Assembly: GCA_015295805.1 (NCBI GenBank)
Contig: DVEF01000047.1
Location: 1-53,663 of the forward strand
Direction: 5' to 3'
DNA: 53,663 bases
Source: Geminocystis sp. M7585_C2015_104
GTDB lineage: Bacteria; Cyanobacteriota; Cyanobacteriia; Cyanobacteriales; Cyanobacteriaceae
Position numbers and translations under genes: made by a program. A model generated the notes under the pieces. The model searched no databases, was not told the DNA's origin, and was given only the letters and a program-made list of their open reading frames with translations. Positions 37,900-47,425 of the stretch are shown here, piece after piece; the stretch's first letter is position 1; the number at the start of each line of letters is the position of its first letter.

Positions 37900-38952
37900 A
37901 TGAACCCAGATGAACAACTGTCCAGTTACGACTACTATTTGCCTCCGGAATTGATTGCCCAAAACCCCGTCACCCCAAGAGATCATTCCCGTCTTCTAGT
38001 AGTGTATCCTGGAGGCAATATCGGCCACCATCGCTTCTATGAGTTACCACAGTTTCTCTCCCCCGGAGACTTGTTAGTGTTAAATGACACAAAAGTTATA
38101 CCAGCGAGATTATATGGCAAAAAAGCCACTGGGGCACAGGTGGAAGTATTATTAGTGGAAGAGAAAGGAAATAACTGTTGGTTGGCGTTGGTAAAACCGG
38201 GTAAACGTTTCTCCGTAGGGAGTGAGATTTTTTTTACAGACGACAGGGAGGAGATAGTATTCAAAGCTACCGTTTTAGACAAAGACGAGGCTACTGGTGG
38301 GAGAATTCTCCACTTTGAGTGGCAAGGGGATGATTCATTTTGGAATTTGCTAGAAAAAGTGGGCAAAATACCATTCCCCCCCTACGTAACTGACACCACC
38401 GCCTCCCCCCAACAGTATCAAACTATCTATGCCCAAAAAGAGGGAGCAATTGCCGCCCCTACAGCTGGACTACACTTTACCGAGAGACTATTCCGGCAAT
38501 TGCAGGAAAAAGGGATAAATATAACCCAAGTTACCCTCCATGTGGGGATAGGCACATTTCGGCCAGTGGAGGTAGAAAACATCCGTCAACACCAGATGCA
38601 TCAAGAGTGGATTGAGGTGGGGGAAGAAGCCGTTGCTGCCATTAAAGAAACCAAAGCCAAGGGTAATCGTGTAGTTGCTGTTGGTACAACTGTAGTCAGG
38701 ACTTTAGAAGGAGTTTGTAAGGAATGTGGCCAATTAAAACCCTTTCAAGGCAAAACTGATTTATTTATTTATCCCGGCTACCAATTCCAAGTAATTGACA
38801 GTTTAATTACTAATTTTCACCTACCAAAATCCAGTCTACTGATGTTAGTTAGTGCCCTCATTGGCAGAGAAAGATTGTTGGCTATTTACCAGGAGGCTAT
38901 CAAAGAGAGATATCGTTTTTATTCCTTTGGCGACGCCATGCTAATTCTCTAA
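37900..38952 (+). CDS. queA: S-adenosylmethionine:tRNA ribosyltransferase-isomerase
   Basis: QueA transfers the ribosyl part of SAM to preQ1 at tRNA position 34, forming epoxyqueuosine. The 350-residue protein shows [68 protein letters not shown] and [16 protein letters not shown], all family signatures. ATG at 37900 after an A-rich leader. Confidence 0.97.
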   Translation: MNPDEQLSSYDYYLPPELIAQNPVTPRDHSRLLVVYPGGNIGHHRFYELPQFLSPGDLLVLNDTKVIPARLYGKKATGAQVEVLLVEEKGNNCWLALVKPGKRFSVGSEIFFTDDREEIVFKATVLDKDEATGGRILHFEWQGDDSFWNLLEKVGKIPFPPYVTDTTASPQQYQTIYAQKEGAIAAPTAGLHFTERLFRQLQEKGINITQVTLHVGIGTFRPVEVENIRQHQMHQEWIEVGEEAVAAIKETKAKGNRVVAVGTTVVRTLEGVCKECGQLKPFQGKTDLFIYPGYQFQVIDSLITNFHLPKSSLLMLVSALIGRERLLAIYQEAIKERYRFYSFGDAMLIL

Positions 38953-39122
38953 AAGGGGTGGCCAGTTGTTTTTACTATGCTGACTACAGTTGCCCTCTCT
39001 CATTTTATCTGCTTACAATGGAAACTGCTTTATGAATGAATAGTAAAATTTACCGGCATTTTCTAGGCAGTAAAACAACTTATTAAGGGAGAAAACGAGT
39101 ACAAGTAGACGAAAAAAACAAT

Positions 39123-39159
39123 GAAAAAGAAAAAGGACGACTCCCAAAGGGAATCGCCC
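39123..39159 (-). terminator. Rho-independent terminator of petBD
   Basis: On the minus strand GGGCGATTCCC (39159-39149) pairs with GGGAGTCGTCC (39145-39135) through two G-T wobbles, across a three-base TTT loop, and is followed by TTTTTCTTTTT. It starts 20 bases after the petD stop. Confidence 0.88.
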
Positions 39160-39178
39160 TGATAATAACAAAGGGCCG

Positions 39179-39667
39179 CTAGAATAGGCCCAATGTCAGG
39201 GATTTGTCAAGAGGGAAAACAGCACCAGCACCTAACCAGAGGGTTACCAGGACGCCAAAGAGAAAAACTGTCATGGCAACAGGGCGACGGAAGGGGTTTT
39301 GGAATTTGTTAACACTCTCGATGAAGGGCACCAACATCAACCCCAGGGGAATCGCCGCCTGACAGGCAATGCCCAAGAGCTTATTAGGAATGATTCGCAA
39401 AATCTGGAAGACAGGGTATAAATACCACTCAGGAAGGATTTCCAATGGGGTAGCAAAGGGATCAGCCGGTTCACCTACCATAGCTGGATCCATTACTGCC
39501 AAGCCCACAATCAGTCCTAGGGTCCCCAACATGCAAATGGGGAACATATATAGTATATCGTTAGGCCAGGCAATTTCCCCATAGTAGTTGTGACCCATAT
39601 TTTTGGCCAATTTGGCCCTTAATTTTGGGTCAGACAAATCTGGTTTTTTATACAGCTTGCTGGACAT
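39179..39667 (-). CDS. petD: Cytochrome b6f complex subunit IV
   Basis: A 162-residue subunit IV, the C-terminal half counterpart of cytochrome b. It starts [20 protein letters not shown], has three membrane helices, and carries the quinol-site motif [14 protein letters not shown]. All expected segments are present ([14 protein letters not shown]-like N-terminal stretch seen as [20 protein letters not shown]). It follows petB after about 54 bases on the same strand. Intact, in contrast to petB. Confidence 0.97.
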   Translation of the reverse strand: MSSKLYKKPDLSDPKLRAKLAKNMGHNYYGEIAWPNDILYMFPICMLGTLGLIVGLAVMDPAMVGEPADPFATPLEILPEWYLYPVFQILRIIPNKLLGIACQAAIPLGLMLVPFIESVNKFQNPFRRPVAMTVFLFGVLVTLWLGAGAVFPLDKSLTLGLF

Positions 39668-39721
39668 AGACTCGATTGTCTCCTTGTTTTTTAAGCCAGG
39701 CTTGTATTAGGAGTATTCTCA

Positions 39722-40390
39722 TTATAAGGGACCAGAGATCCCCTGTTTCCGGATAAGAATGAAGTGCAACAACATGAAAACGGCCATCAACCAGGGCAGT
39801 ACAAAGGTGTGGATGGTATAGAAACGAGTGAGGGTAGCCTGTCCTACACTAGCCCCACCTCTCAACAACTCCACCAACTGGTCACCTACCACCGGTATAG
39901 CGGCGGGCACCCCTGATACGATTTTAACCGCCCAGTAGCCTACCTGATCCTATGGCAGGGAGTACCCTGTTACACCAAAGGATACAGTAATAACGGCCAT
40001 AATTACCCCCACAATCCAAGTCAACTCGCGGGGTTTTTTGAAACCGCCAGTCAAATATACTCGGAATACGTGGAGGATGAGCATCAACACCATCATGCTA
40101 GCAGACCAACGATGGATGGAGCGAATCAGCCACCCAAACTTCACCTCTGTCATAATATACTGGATAGAGCTAAAGGCCTCCGCCACCGTTGGTTTGTAAT
40201 AGAATGTCAGGGCAAAACCCGTGGCAAATTGGATGAGGAAGCAAGTTAGAGTGATACCCCCCAGACAGTAAAAAATGTTCACATGGGGGGGCACATACTT
40301 GCTGGCGATGTCGTCGGATATGGCGTCCAAATCTACCCTTTCGTTAAACCACTTGTATATGGGTGAGTCTGTTACCTGCTTTGTAAACAT
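39722..40390 (-). pseudogene. petB: Cytochrome b6 with an in-frame amber codon at Trp147
   Basis: Over 669 bases the frame matches cytochrome b6 from [10 protein letters not shown] to [10 protein letters not shown] at the family's 222 residues, with no indel. Codon 147 reads TAG (39950-39952) where the conserved sequence GYSLPWDQVGYW requires TGG; this is a single G-to-A change on the coding strand. The first 146 residues hold Cys42 (NIFYCLGG, heme c attachment) and heme ligands His93 and His107. The second ligands His194 and His209 lie after the stop, so a truncated product could not hold the b hemes. petB should be essential for photosynthetic electron flow, so the change may be a sequence error, a real lesion, or read-through. 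TAG is also used as a normal stop in this window (petD, psaJ). Confidence 0.93.
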
Positions 40391-40410
40391 TAATCCTACG
40401 CCCGTAAATT

Positions 40411-40435
40411 GTTAAATCTCGTTAAGAATCTTTAA
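40411..40435. repeat. Three (G/T)TTAA units at a 10-bp period upstream of petB
   Basis: GTTAA (40411), GTTAA (40421) and TTTAA (40431) begin exactly ten bases apart on the plus strand, 21-45 bases before the petB start on the opposite strand. The period and core resemble the repeats upstream of cpcB and the RpaB-bound HLR1 element. The core differs from the TTACA consensus and the site may lie within the petB leader. Confidence 0.4.
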
Positions 40436-40717
40436 GGGAAGAGAGCCAAGATAGTCTCTCCTCCTAGTCGAGGTTGCCGCAATTTGCCGTTGAGGGAGCG
40501 TTTCTTATCCTCCTCCCCCAAACTGCTAAATAAAATTTAACATATCTTCAAGGTTTTCGGCTACTCTTGTTGGCTCAACTTTTCCCTCGCCAATAAACCC
40601 GCCAAAAAGTCAGTCACCCCGTCATGTAAAGACAACCACCTGAGTTAATCACCCTAGACAGTCAACAGCCAAGCCCACACCCTCCGGGGGAGTTGGATTT
40701 GGGGGGAAGGGGTATAA

Positions 40718-40740
40718 TTAAAAACACTAAAAGTCAGTGT
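40718..40740 (-). terminator. Rho-independent terminator of rpsU
   Basis: On the minus strand ACACT (40740-40736) pairs with AGTGT (40728-40724) across a seven-base loop and is followed by TTTTAA. It lies about 27 bases after the rpsU stop. The stem is short, so strength is uncertain. Confidence 0.55.
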
Positions 40741-40766
40741 CAAAACTGAGGGGATTGGCCTAGGAT

Positions 40767-40943
40767 TTAGCGAAAACGTTTTTTACGACGAGCAAGGGCT
40801 TTCCGTTTTCTCTTTTCGATAGGTGTCTCGTAGTGGCGTAAACGTTTGATGTCTGCAAAGATACCTGCTTTGGATACTTGTCTTTTGAAGCGACGTAATG
40901 CTGACTCTATACTTTCGTTTTGTCCCACTATCACTTGGGTCAT
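40767..40943 (-). CDS. rpsU: 30S ribosomal protein S21
   Basis: A 58-residue basic protein, [20 protein letters not shown] at the start and a Lys/Arg-rich end ([14 protein letters not shown]), as in bS21, which helps initiation on the 30S subunit. The ATG at 40943 has a strong GGGAGG ribosome-binding site upstream. The frame extends further up but those residues are not part of the family. Confidence 0.95.
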   Translation of the reverse strand: MTQVIVGQNESIESALRRFKRQVSKAGIFADIKRLRHYETPIEKRKRKALARRKKRFR

Positions 40944-41122
40944 GCAATATCCTCCCTCTTTGATTACTCTTTTATTCTGATTGTATCCCAACTAGTATAT
41001 TCTATCACAATATTCGCAATCTGAAGGACTTGGCAGGGGAGGGGACGGAAAACCCATGGAAATGAATAGGGAGTGTAGGAAATAATATTATATGGGAAAC
41101 TTAACAGTTGAGATTGGCTGGT

Positions 41123-42274
41123 GTGAATAGGAGAAACAAGGAACAAAAGTGGGGTTGGTGGTTTTTATTGCCCATTTATCCCTACCAACAACGTCCTACT
41201 ATAAGACAGGAGATTGTTAAAAACCAGATTTGGACTTTTGAGCAACCCCATGGCCTTCTTTATGCCATAGTGCCCATCCGCATGACGGTGATTAGACTGG
41301 AAAAAGGGGGGTTACTTGTATATTGCCCCGTCGCACCTACCCAGGAATGTATCAGCCTGCTGAAGGAATTAGAATCGGCTCATGGCAAGGTGAAGTATAT
41401 AATTCATTCTACCAGCTCCGGTTTAGAACACAAGGTATTTGTGGGTCCTTTTGCCCGTCACTTTTCTGAGGCACAGGTATGGTGTGTGCCCAAACAGTGG
41501 AGTTTCCCCCTAAACTTACCCTTATCCTGGTTAGGTTTTCCAGGCAATCGCACCCACTTCTTGCCGGCAGACTGGCGTCAGTTTCCCCTTGCTGAGGAAG
41601 TTCAATATGCTATTGTTCAGATTCCCCTGCCCAAGGGTTTTTTTGTAGAGTTAGCCCTATTACATAAACCCTCTCAAACCCTTTTACTCACCGACACAGT
41701 GGTTAAAATTCCCCACCATCCCCCAGCCATCCTACAGGTGGATCCTTTCCCCCTTCTCTTCCATGGCAGAGAAAACGCTTTCCAGCCACCTGTGGACACC
41801 CCCGAAAACAGAATCAAGGGCTGGCAAAGGATATGTCTATTTGCCCTTTATTTCCGCCCCACCATGGTGGAAACCCTTCCTTGGCCACAAGTCTTCAAAA
41901 ATGCCCTAAAAGCTCCCAATCGCAGTCGGAAGAACTATTTTGGCCTCTACCCCTTCCACTGGTTACCACAATGGCAACAGTCCTTTGAGGCCATTGCCAA
42001 CTTGGAAACACCCCTAGTACCCCCCATTGTTCGCTATCTCATACTACCACAAGACCCTGTTGCCGTCAAGGGATGGGTGTCTGAAATTTCTAATTGGGAC
42101 TTTAAGCAAATTATCCCTGCCCATTTTGCCGCCCCTATTCCAGCCAATGGTCATCAATTCCGCAAGGCTTTTTCCTTCCTAGAAGACTCCTGTTGTTACC
42201 CCAGCGGCAATGAACAAATCCTTCGGCGCGACTCTGCCTTTATTCGGCAATTGAGGGCAATTGTGTTACCGTAA
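41123..42274 (+). CDS. DUF4336 domain-containing protein
   Basis: A protein of about 383 residues matching cyanobacterial DUF4336 proteins: WWFLLPIYPYQQRPTIRQEI near the start, then GLLYAIVPIRMTVIRLEKGG, then a metallo-beta-lactamase-like layout (KYIIHSTSSGLEHKVFVGPF, LLLTDTVVKI). Its His/Asp pattern is incomplete, so I would not call it an active hydrolase. A membrane role is not evident. The start is uncertain: GTG at 41123 is used, with TTG at 41108 as the alternative, and neither has a clear ribosome-binding site. Confidence 0.75.
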   Translation: MNRRNKEQKWGWWFLLPIYPYQQRPTIRQEIVKNQIWTFEQPHGLLYAIVPIRMTVIRLEKGGLLVYCPVAPTQECISLLKELESAHGKVKYIIHSTSSGLEHKVFVGPFARHFSEAQVWCVPKQWSFPLNLPLSWLGFPGNRTHFLPADWRQFPLAEEVQYAIVQIPLPKGFFVELALLHKPSQTLLLTDTVVKIPHHPPAILQVDPFPLLFHGRENAFQPPVDTPENRIKGWQRICLFALYFRPTMVETLPWPQVFKNALKAPNRSRKNYFGLYPFHWLPQWQQSFEAIANLETPLVPPIVRYLILPQDPVAVKGWVSEISNWDFKQIIPAHFAAPIPANGHQFRKAFSFLEDSCCYPSGNEQILRRDSAFIRQLRAIVLP

Positions 42275-42380
42275 CTGTCACTGCCATAATCCTGTTCAAA
42301 CTCTGATACAATAGGGTGTCAACTGTCTCCGTACACCCTTACCTGTCCATCACCTCACTAGCAAGAGAGTAGAGTCATTG

Positions 42381-43298
42381 ATGCCCAAAATCGGCGTAAT
42401 ATACAATGATCTTAAACCCATAGCCTGTGAAACCGCCCAGCAACTAAAACAACAGCTGTCTGCCCGGGGGTATGAGGTGCACTTGACCACAGGATTCGCT
42501 GGTATTCTGGGATACTCCCGTCCAGGTCGTCCTGTATGCTACACTCCCATAGAAGAGATCGCCCCAGAAGCCTTTGACGAAAACATGAAATTTGCCATCG
42601 TGCTGGGAGGTGATGGTACTGTCTTATCCGCCTCGAGGGTAGTAGCCCCCCACAATATCCCCATTCTAACCGTGAACACCGGTCATTTGGGCTTCCTCAC
42701 GGAAATCTACCTCAATCAGCTTCCCAAAGCCATAGAGGCACTCCTGGCAGAGGATTATGAGATTGAAAGACGATCCATGATGAAGGTTCAAGTTATCCGG
42801 GATGGCGGTGTTATTTGGGAAGCTCTATCTTTGAACGAGATGGTAATACATAGGGAGCCCTTGACGAGTATGTGTCATTTTGAGATTGCCATAGGCAGAC
42901 ACGCCCCGGTAGACATAGCGGCGGATGGTATTATTTTATCAACCCCTACTGGCTCTACTGCCTATTCTCTTAGTGCTGGCGGTCCGGTTGTAACACCGGA
43001 TGTTCCTGTATTTCAACTGGCCCCCATTTGCCCCCATTCCCTGGCTTCCCGAGCCCTTGTCTTCTCTAATTTAGAGCCAGTTACCATATATCCGGCCACC
43101 CCTAATCAAATGGTCATGGTGGTGGATGGCAATGCCGGCTGTCATATCCTACCAGATGACCGGGTGAAAATAGTACGTGCCCCCTACGAGACTCAGTTCA
43201 TCCGCCTACAACCCCCTGAGTTCTTCCGTATTCTCCGGGAGAAACTCGGCTGGGGATTGCCTCATATAGCTAAACCTACTGCCGTAGAATTGCCGTAG
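42381..43298 (+). CDS. nadK: NAD kinase
   Basis: Phosphorylates NAD to NADP. The 305-residue protein has the phosphate-binding GGDGT loop ([12 protein letters not shown]), the NE/D motif [11 protein letters not shown] and the conserved [17 protein letters not shown] at 42381 is used; an in-frame TTG lies directly before it. Cyanobacteria usually carry two NAD kinases, and this cannot be told apart here. tldD begins seven bases after the stop. Confidence 0.95.
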   Translation: MPKIGVIYNDLKPIACETAQQLKQQLSARGYEVHLTTGFAGILGYSRPGRPVCYTPIEEIAPEAFDENMKFAIVLGGDGTVLSASRVVAPHNIPILTVNTGHLGFLTEIYLNQLPKAIEALLAEDYEIERRSMMKVQVIRDGGVIWEALSLNEMVIHREPLTSMCHFEIAIGRHAPVDIAADGIILSTPTGSTAYSLSAGGPVVTPDVPVFQLAPICPHSLASRALVFSNLEPVTIYPATPNQMVMVVDGNAGCHILPDDRVKIVRAPYETQFIRLQPPEFFRILREKLGWGLPHIAKPTAVELP

Positions 43299-43305
43299 TG
43301 TATTT

Positions 43306-44739
43306 ATGTTGGAATTGAAAAGGATTTTAGAAAACCTGAAAACCTCCGCCGATTGGGTGGGTTTGAGATATGTTTCGGAAACCAGTCATGTCCGTGTTTT
43401 CAGGGATGCCAAGCCCCAGGTTAATCATCGTCGTCTAAGTGAGGGGGTAATGGTGGAGGCAAGTGTGAATGGTCATATTGGCTATTGTGCCACCAATCAG
43501 TTAACTCATGAGGGGATACAAGCAGCTGTGGAAATAGCCGAAAAACAGGCTAGAATAGCTGGTCAGTGGGCAATATTCTCCTTTAATCCCCATATTATTC
43601 GTCCACCCGTTATCGGCAAGTATCAGTCTCCTGTAGTGGAATCTGCCCTTACCATTTCCCCCGGCGAGTTAAATGACTTGCTAATCCAAATCTGTCACCA
43701 TCTCAAGGTTTCCGATAAGGTGGTTGTGACTACTGCTACGGCGGAAATCAGCGAGGTGCGTTATCATTTTGTCAGTAGCAATGGGGCAGACATTCAACAA
43801 ATCTTTTCCCTTGTCGCCACTGACTATGCCGCCACTGCCCAGGATGGTAATATAGTCCAAAAGAGAAGTGATAACGGTTATCTAGCCAGATGCTATCAGG
43901 CTGGCAAGGAGGTTTTTAATGCCTCCACCCTTCTTTCCCGAGTGCGACAAATTGGTGAGGAGGCTGTAGAATTGCTTTTCGCCGAAGACTGTCCTAATGT
44001 CACCACCACTCTTGTACTTGCCCCTGATCAGATGATGTTACAAATTCATGAAAGTGTAGGGCATCCCCTAGAAATTGACCGTATCTTGGGTGATGAACGG
44101 AATTATGCCGGAGGAAGTTTTGTGAAGTTATCGGATTTTGGTACACTGGTTTATGGTTCCCCTTTAATGAATGTTACTTTTGACCCTACAGTGAGGGGAG
44201 AGATTGCCAGTTATGCCTTCGATGATGCTGGCATTAGGGCGGAGAAACAGTATTTGATCAAAGATGGGATTCTTTTGCGGGGGTTGGGGGGTATTGAGAG
44301 TCAAATTAGAGCAAAAATTCCGGGAGTAGCAAATTTTCGGGCCTGTTCGTGGAATCGTCCCCCCATAGACCGTATGGCTAATTTAAACTTAGAGTCGGGT
44401 AATAGTAGCTTTAACGACATTATTAGTTCAATAGAATTTGGGGTGTACATGAAATCAAACAGATCATGGTCTATTGATGATTACCGTCACAAATTCCAAT
44501 TTGGTTGTGAGTATGCCAAGCTTATAGAAAACGGCAAGATAACTAAGACTTTGCGCAACCCCAATTATCGTGGCACCACCCTACAATTCTGGCACAATCT
44601 TATAGCAGTGGGAGACGATTCTACTCGTGAGATTTATGGTAGTCCTTTTTGCGGCAAAGGTGAACCCAACCAGGCCATTAGGGTGGGACATGCTTCTCCG
44701 GTTTGTGCCTTCAAAGACATTGAGGTGTTTAGCAGTTGA
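43306..44739 (+). CDS. tldD: TldD-family metalloprotease
   Basis: A 477-residue protease subunit. The metal site HESVGH (His248, His253) lies in QIHESVGHPLEIDRILGDE, and the C-terminal Cys-containing region is intact. TldD forms a heterodimer with PmbA (TldE) that degrades unfolded peptides or matures small peptides; no tldE is adjacent. It starts seven bases after nadK and is probably co-transcribed with it. Confidence 0.92.
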   Translation: MLELKRILENLKTSADWVGLRYVSETSHVRVFRDAKPQVNHRRLSEGVMVEASVNGHIGYCATNQLTHEGIQAAVEIAEKQARIAGQWAIFSFNPHIIRPPVIGKYQSPVVESALTISPGELNDLLIQICHHLKVSDKVVVTTATAEISEVRYHFVSSNGADIQQIFSLVATDYAATAQDGNIVQKRSDNGYLARCYQAGKEVFNASTLLSRVRQIGEEAVELLFAEDCPNVTTTLVLAPDQMMLQIHESVGHPLEIDRILGDERNYAGGSFVKLSDFGTLVYGSPLMNVTFDPTVRGEIASYAFDDAGIRAEKQYLIKDGILLRGLGGIESQIRAKIPGVANFRACSWNRPPIDRMANLNLESGNSSFNDIISSIEFGVYMKSNRSWSIDDYRHKFQFGCEYAKLIENGKITKTLRNPNYRGTTLQFWHNLIAVGDDSTREIYGSPFCGKGEPNQAIRVGHASPVCAFKDIEVFSS

Positions 44740-44849
44740 CCACTTCTTTTAAAACGTTTAATATTACCCTCCAACTGTCTGTCAGTCTAACTGTAGTTGT
44801 CCAGTGAAATCTATTTTCTTTCTTTTTAGGATTTTTTAGTGGTCATGTA

Positions 44850-46670
44850 TTAGCATTTTTCCTGTCTAAAATAGTTATAAATGGCGGTGGCTAATTGAGG
44901 ACCTATTCCAGACACCTCTTGTAACTGTTTGACACTTGCTTGGCGGATATTCTCTATAGAGTTAAAATGGGATAGCAACATTTTTTTTCTCACTTCACCC
45001 AGCCCGGGTATTTCATCCAAAACTGATTTATAACTGGCCTTTAGTCGCTTGTGACGATGAAAAGTTATAGCAAAACGGTGGGTTTCATCCCGGATTTGCC
45101 TTAACAATTTTACTCCAATTTGTTCCTTGTTGGTTTGCAGGGGAAGAGGGTTACCGGGGACAAATATTTCTTCCCTCTTCTTCGCCAGACTAATGACTTT
45201 TATCTTGGGCAACAAACCCATTTCTTCTAATACCAGACAAGCAGATGAAAGTTGACCTTTTCCTCCGTCTATCATGACCAAGTCAGGGAGGTTTTCCTCC
45301 TTAGAAAAGCGTCTTTTTATCACTTCCCTTATGGCGAGGAAATCATCAGAGTGGCCAGGCTTTATATCGGGACTTTGGATATTGTAATGACGATAGTATT
45401 GTTTAGCGGGCAACCCATCAATAAAAACCACCCTCGAGGCAACAACATTTGTGCCTTGGATATGGGATATATCATAGCCTTCAATCCGTCTGGGGGGGGT
45501 AGGTAATCCCAGTATTTTTGCCAAGTCTTCCAAGGCAGAAATAGGATTTTGGTGTAACTTCTGGCTTTTTTCCAATTCCCTCTGTGCATTCTTAGCAACC
45601 AAGGTAATCAAATCCGCCTTTTGGTGTCTTTTTGGTATAGTAATTGTGACCTTTTTACCCTTCTTCTCTCTCAACCATTTGCTGAATATTTCCTTATCTT
45701 TTAGGGGGAACTGGATGAGTATCTCCGAGGGAATTTCTGCGGGTTCAATTTGGTGATAATATTGTTCCAGTACCCTTTGTAAAATCTCCCCCTTGTCGTC
45801 ATTACAACCATTGTCGGTAAAAAAAATAAGTCTACCAATCAAATTGCCACTTCTAATCTGGAATAGCTGAATACAACTCCGATTTTCGTCTTGAGCGATG
45901 GCCACTGCATCACGAGAGATATTATCATCAGGAAGGGCAACTTTTTGAGTTTGACTAGAGTCGAACAGATGCTGTACAGTCTTTATTTGATCCCGGTATC
46001 TGGCTGCCTTTTCAAACTCCAATTTTTCAGCCGCAATTTTCATTTCCTGCTGCAGTTTTTCGAGCAATTCGTCCACACGCCCTTGGAAAATTAGAGACAC
46101 CTTCTTGACGGTTTCCAGGTATTCTTCCGGAGTGATTAGATTTTGACAAACTCCCGGACATTTACCTAGGTCGTAGTTGAGACAAGGGCGATTTTTGTAC
46201 AGAGGCTGTTTTCGCTGTCTAAGGGGAAAAATATTTTTGATGATTTCTAGGGTTTTCTTCAGACCATTAACATCAACATAAGGGCCATAATAACGGTCTA
46301 ATTTAGAAATTTTACCCCGTTTCCTGGTGATAAAAATACGGGGATATTTTTCAGAGAAAGAGATGCAAACATAAGGATATCTTTTGTCGTCTTTTAGCAA
46401 GACATTAAAACGAGGTTGATGCTTTTTTATAAGATTAGCCTCTAAAACTAAAGCCTCAGTTTCGTTGTCAGTCACTATATACTCAATGTCTCTTACCAGG
46501 GAAACCATCAAGGAGATTCTAGGGGGGTGTTTTGCCGACTCATTGAAATAGGAATTGACTCTTTTCCTCAGATTCTTAGCCTTACCAATGTAGATAACAT
46601 TCCCAGCCTCATCTTTCATCAAATAAACCCCAGACTCCTCGGGCAAATTCACCAACAAATCAGCCAACAT
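44850..46670 (-). CDS. uvrC: UvrABC system protein C
   Basis: The dual-incision nuclease of nucleotide-excision repair. The 606-residue protein has the GIY-YIG domain at the N-terminus (SGVYLMKDEAGNVIYIGKAK), a Cys cluster after about 150 residues (CLNYDLGKCPGVCQ), the UvrB-binding UVR domain (EKAARYRDQIKTVQ), the RNase H-like C-terminal nuclease (GYDISHIQGTN, DLVMIDGGKGQLS) and a double HhH motif at the end (IPGLGEVRKKML, VSGIGPQLATAI). ATG at 46670. Confidence 0.96.
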   Translation of the reverse strand: MLADLLVNLPEESGVYLMKDEAGNVIYIGKAKNLRKRVNSYFNESAKHPPRISLMVSLVRDIEYIVTDNETEALVLEANLIKKHQPRFNVLLKDDKRYPYVCISFSEKYPRIFITRKRGKISKLDRYYGPYVDVNGLKKTLEIIKNIFPLRQRKQPLYKNRPCLNYDLGKCPGVCQNLITPEEYLETVKKVSLIFQGRVDELLEKLQQEMKIAAEKLEFEKAARYRDQIKTVQHLFDSSQTQKVALPDDNISRDAVAIAQDENRSCIQLFQIRSGNLIGRLIFFTDNGCNDDKGEILQRVLEQYYHQIEPAEIPSEILIQFPLKDKEIFSKWLREKKGKKVTITIPKRHQKADLITLVAKNAQRELEKSQKLHQNPISALEDLAKILGLPTPPRRIEGYDISHIQGTNVVASRVVFIDGLPAKQYYRHYNIQSPDIKPGHSDDFLAIREVIKRRFSKEENLPDLVMIDGGKGQLSSACLVLEEMGLLPKIKVISLAKKREEIFVPGNPLPLQTNKEQIGVKLLRQIRDETHRFAITFHRHKRLKASYKSVLDEIPGLGEVRKKMLLSHFNSIENIRQASVKQLQEVSGIGPQLATAIYNYFRQEKC

Positions 46671-46768
46671 TCACTGCTTAATACTTCAATATGTTTATAA
46701 CTTCAAGTAAAACAAAATTCTGGTGACAAAAAAGGCCAATTTTATTCTATCCTATCGTGAAAAGTAGC

Positions 46769-46792
46769 GAAAAAAAATGCCCCCTGGGGGGA
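46769..46792 (-). terminator. Possible terminator after the secreted-protein gene
   Basis: On the minus strand TCCCCCCAGGGGGC is followed by ATTTTTTTT. The G/C stem of four to five pairs has a tiny loop, about 70 bases after the stop of the gene at 46859. The loop geometry is poor, so this is tentative. Confidence 0.4.
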
Positions 46793-46858
46793 CAATGGGG
46801 GAATATCAACAAAATGTTACAATTTAAAATGCCCCCGGAGGGTTGTTAGAGCCAATAG

Positions 46859-47422
46859 TCAGGGAGAATAGATAGACTTCCAGGCACGAACAGTGGCACT
46901 GCCAATGTAAAAATCAGTGGTGTCACCATCGGCCCAAACCAGTCGCACCCGCAGCTTCTCATCGGGGAGACTAACCAAAGCCCGTGCCAACTCCTCACTA
47001 ACTGCGCCCCCCTGGTACTCATATATCTTGCCGCCGATGGCAAAGAGAATTTTCTCAGGACTTTTTCTGTTTTGGATATACTTGTACACTGGTTCTATAT
47101 CCCAATAGACTTCTTCTTTCCATTGGTTATCCCGTTTGACCCTACGGGTGCGTTGGACTTGACGATAGTATTCTAACTGTCTTTCTGTCCAGAAGTAGCT
47201 AAGACGGATACCCTGTTTTGACCAACTGCTGACTATAGCGTAGCCTTCGCCAAAGTCTTTGTCATAGACGATTTTACCATCGAAGGGGTCTTCCACTACT
47301 TTTGACCAGGGCACTGGGGAGTCTTGGTGTACGGGGGAGGGGGGGATGGTGGCATTGACAGGGTTAGTGATAGTTACTAGGAGAAAGCCAAAAATAGAGG
47401 CGATGCCGGTATTGACTCTCAT
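46859..47422 (-). CDS. Secreted protein of unknown function
   Basis: A 187-residue protein with an N-terminal signal peptide (MRVNTGIASIFGFLLVTITN, likely cut after NPVNA). The mature part has no motif I recognise. It contains Trp/Tyr-rich stretches (RLSYFWTERQLEYYRQVQR, WDIEPVYKYIQNRKSP) and a beta-strand end (RVRLVWADGDTTDFYIGSATV). The start lies three bases after the stop of the upstream nuclease gene, so the two are probably one transcript. Function unknown. Confidence 0.7.
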   Translation of the reverse strand: MRVNTGIASIFGFLLVTITNPVNATIPPSPVHQDSPVPWSKVVEDPFDGKIVYDKDFGEGYAIVSSWSKQGIRLSYFWTERQLEYYRQVQRTRRVKRDNQWKEEVYWDIEPVYKYIQNRKSPEKILFAIGGKIYEYQGGAVSEELARALVSLPDEKLRVRLVWADGDTTDFYIGSATVRAWKSIYSP

Positions 47423-47425
47423 AGT

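Larger units (their letters stand above)
40391..40766 (-). promoter_or_regulatory. petB upstream region
   Basis: A 376-base stretch without a gene, between petB and rpsU on the minus strand. It holds the triple 10-bp-period repeat at 40411-40435 and the rpsU terminator at 40718-40740. I do not see a clear -35/-10 pair for petB. Confidence 0.5.

Noticed and set aside
39722-39910. 62-codon frame that could be a separate small membrane protein
   Set aside because: It is the C-terminal part of cytochrome b6 in the same frame as 39950-40390, cut off only by the TAG codon. It has no start signal of its own.
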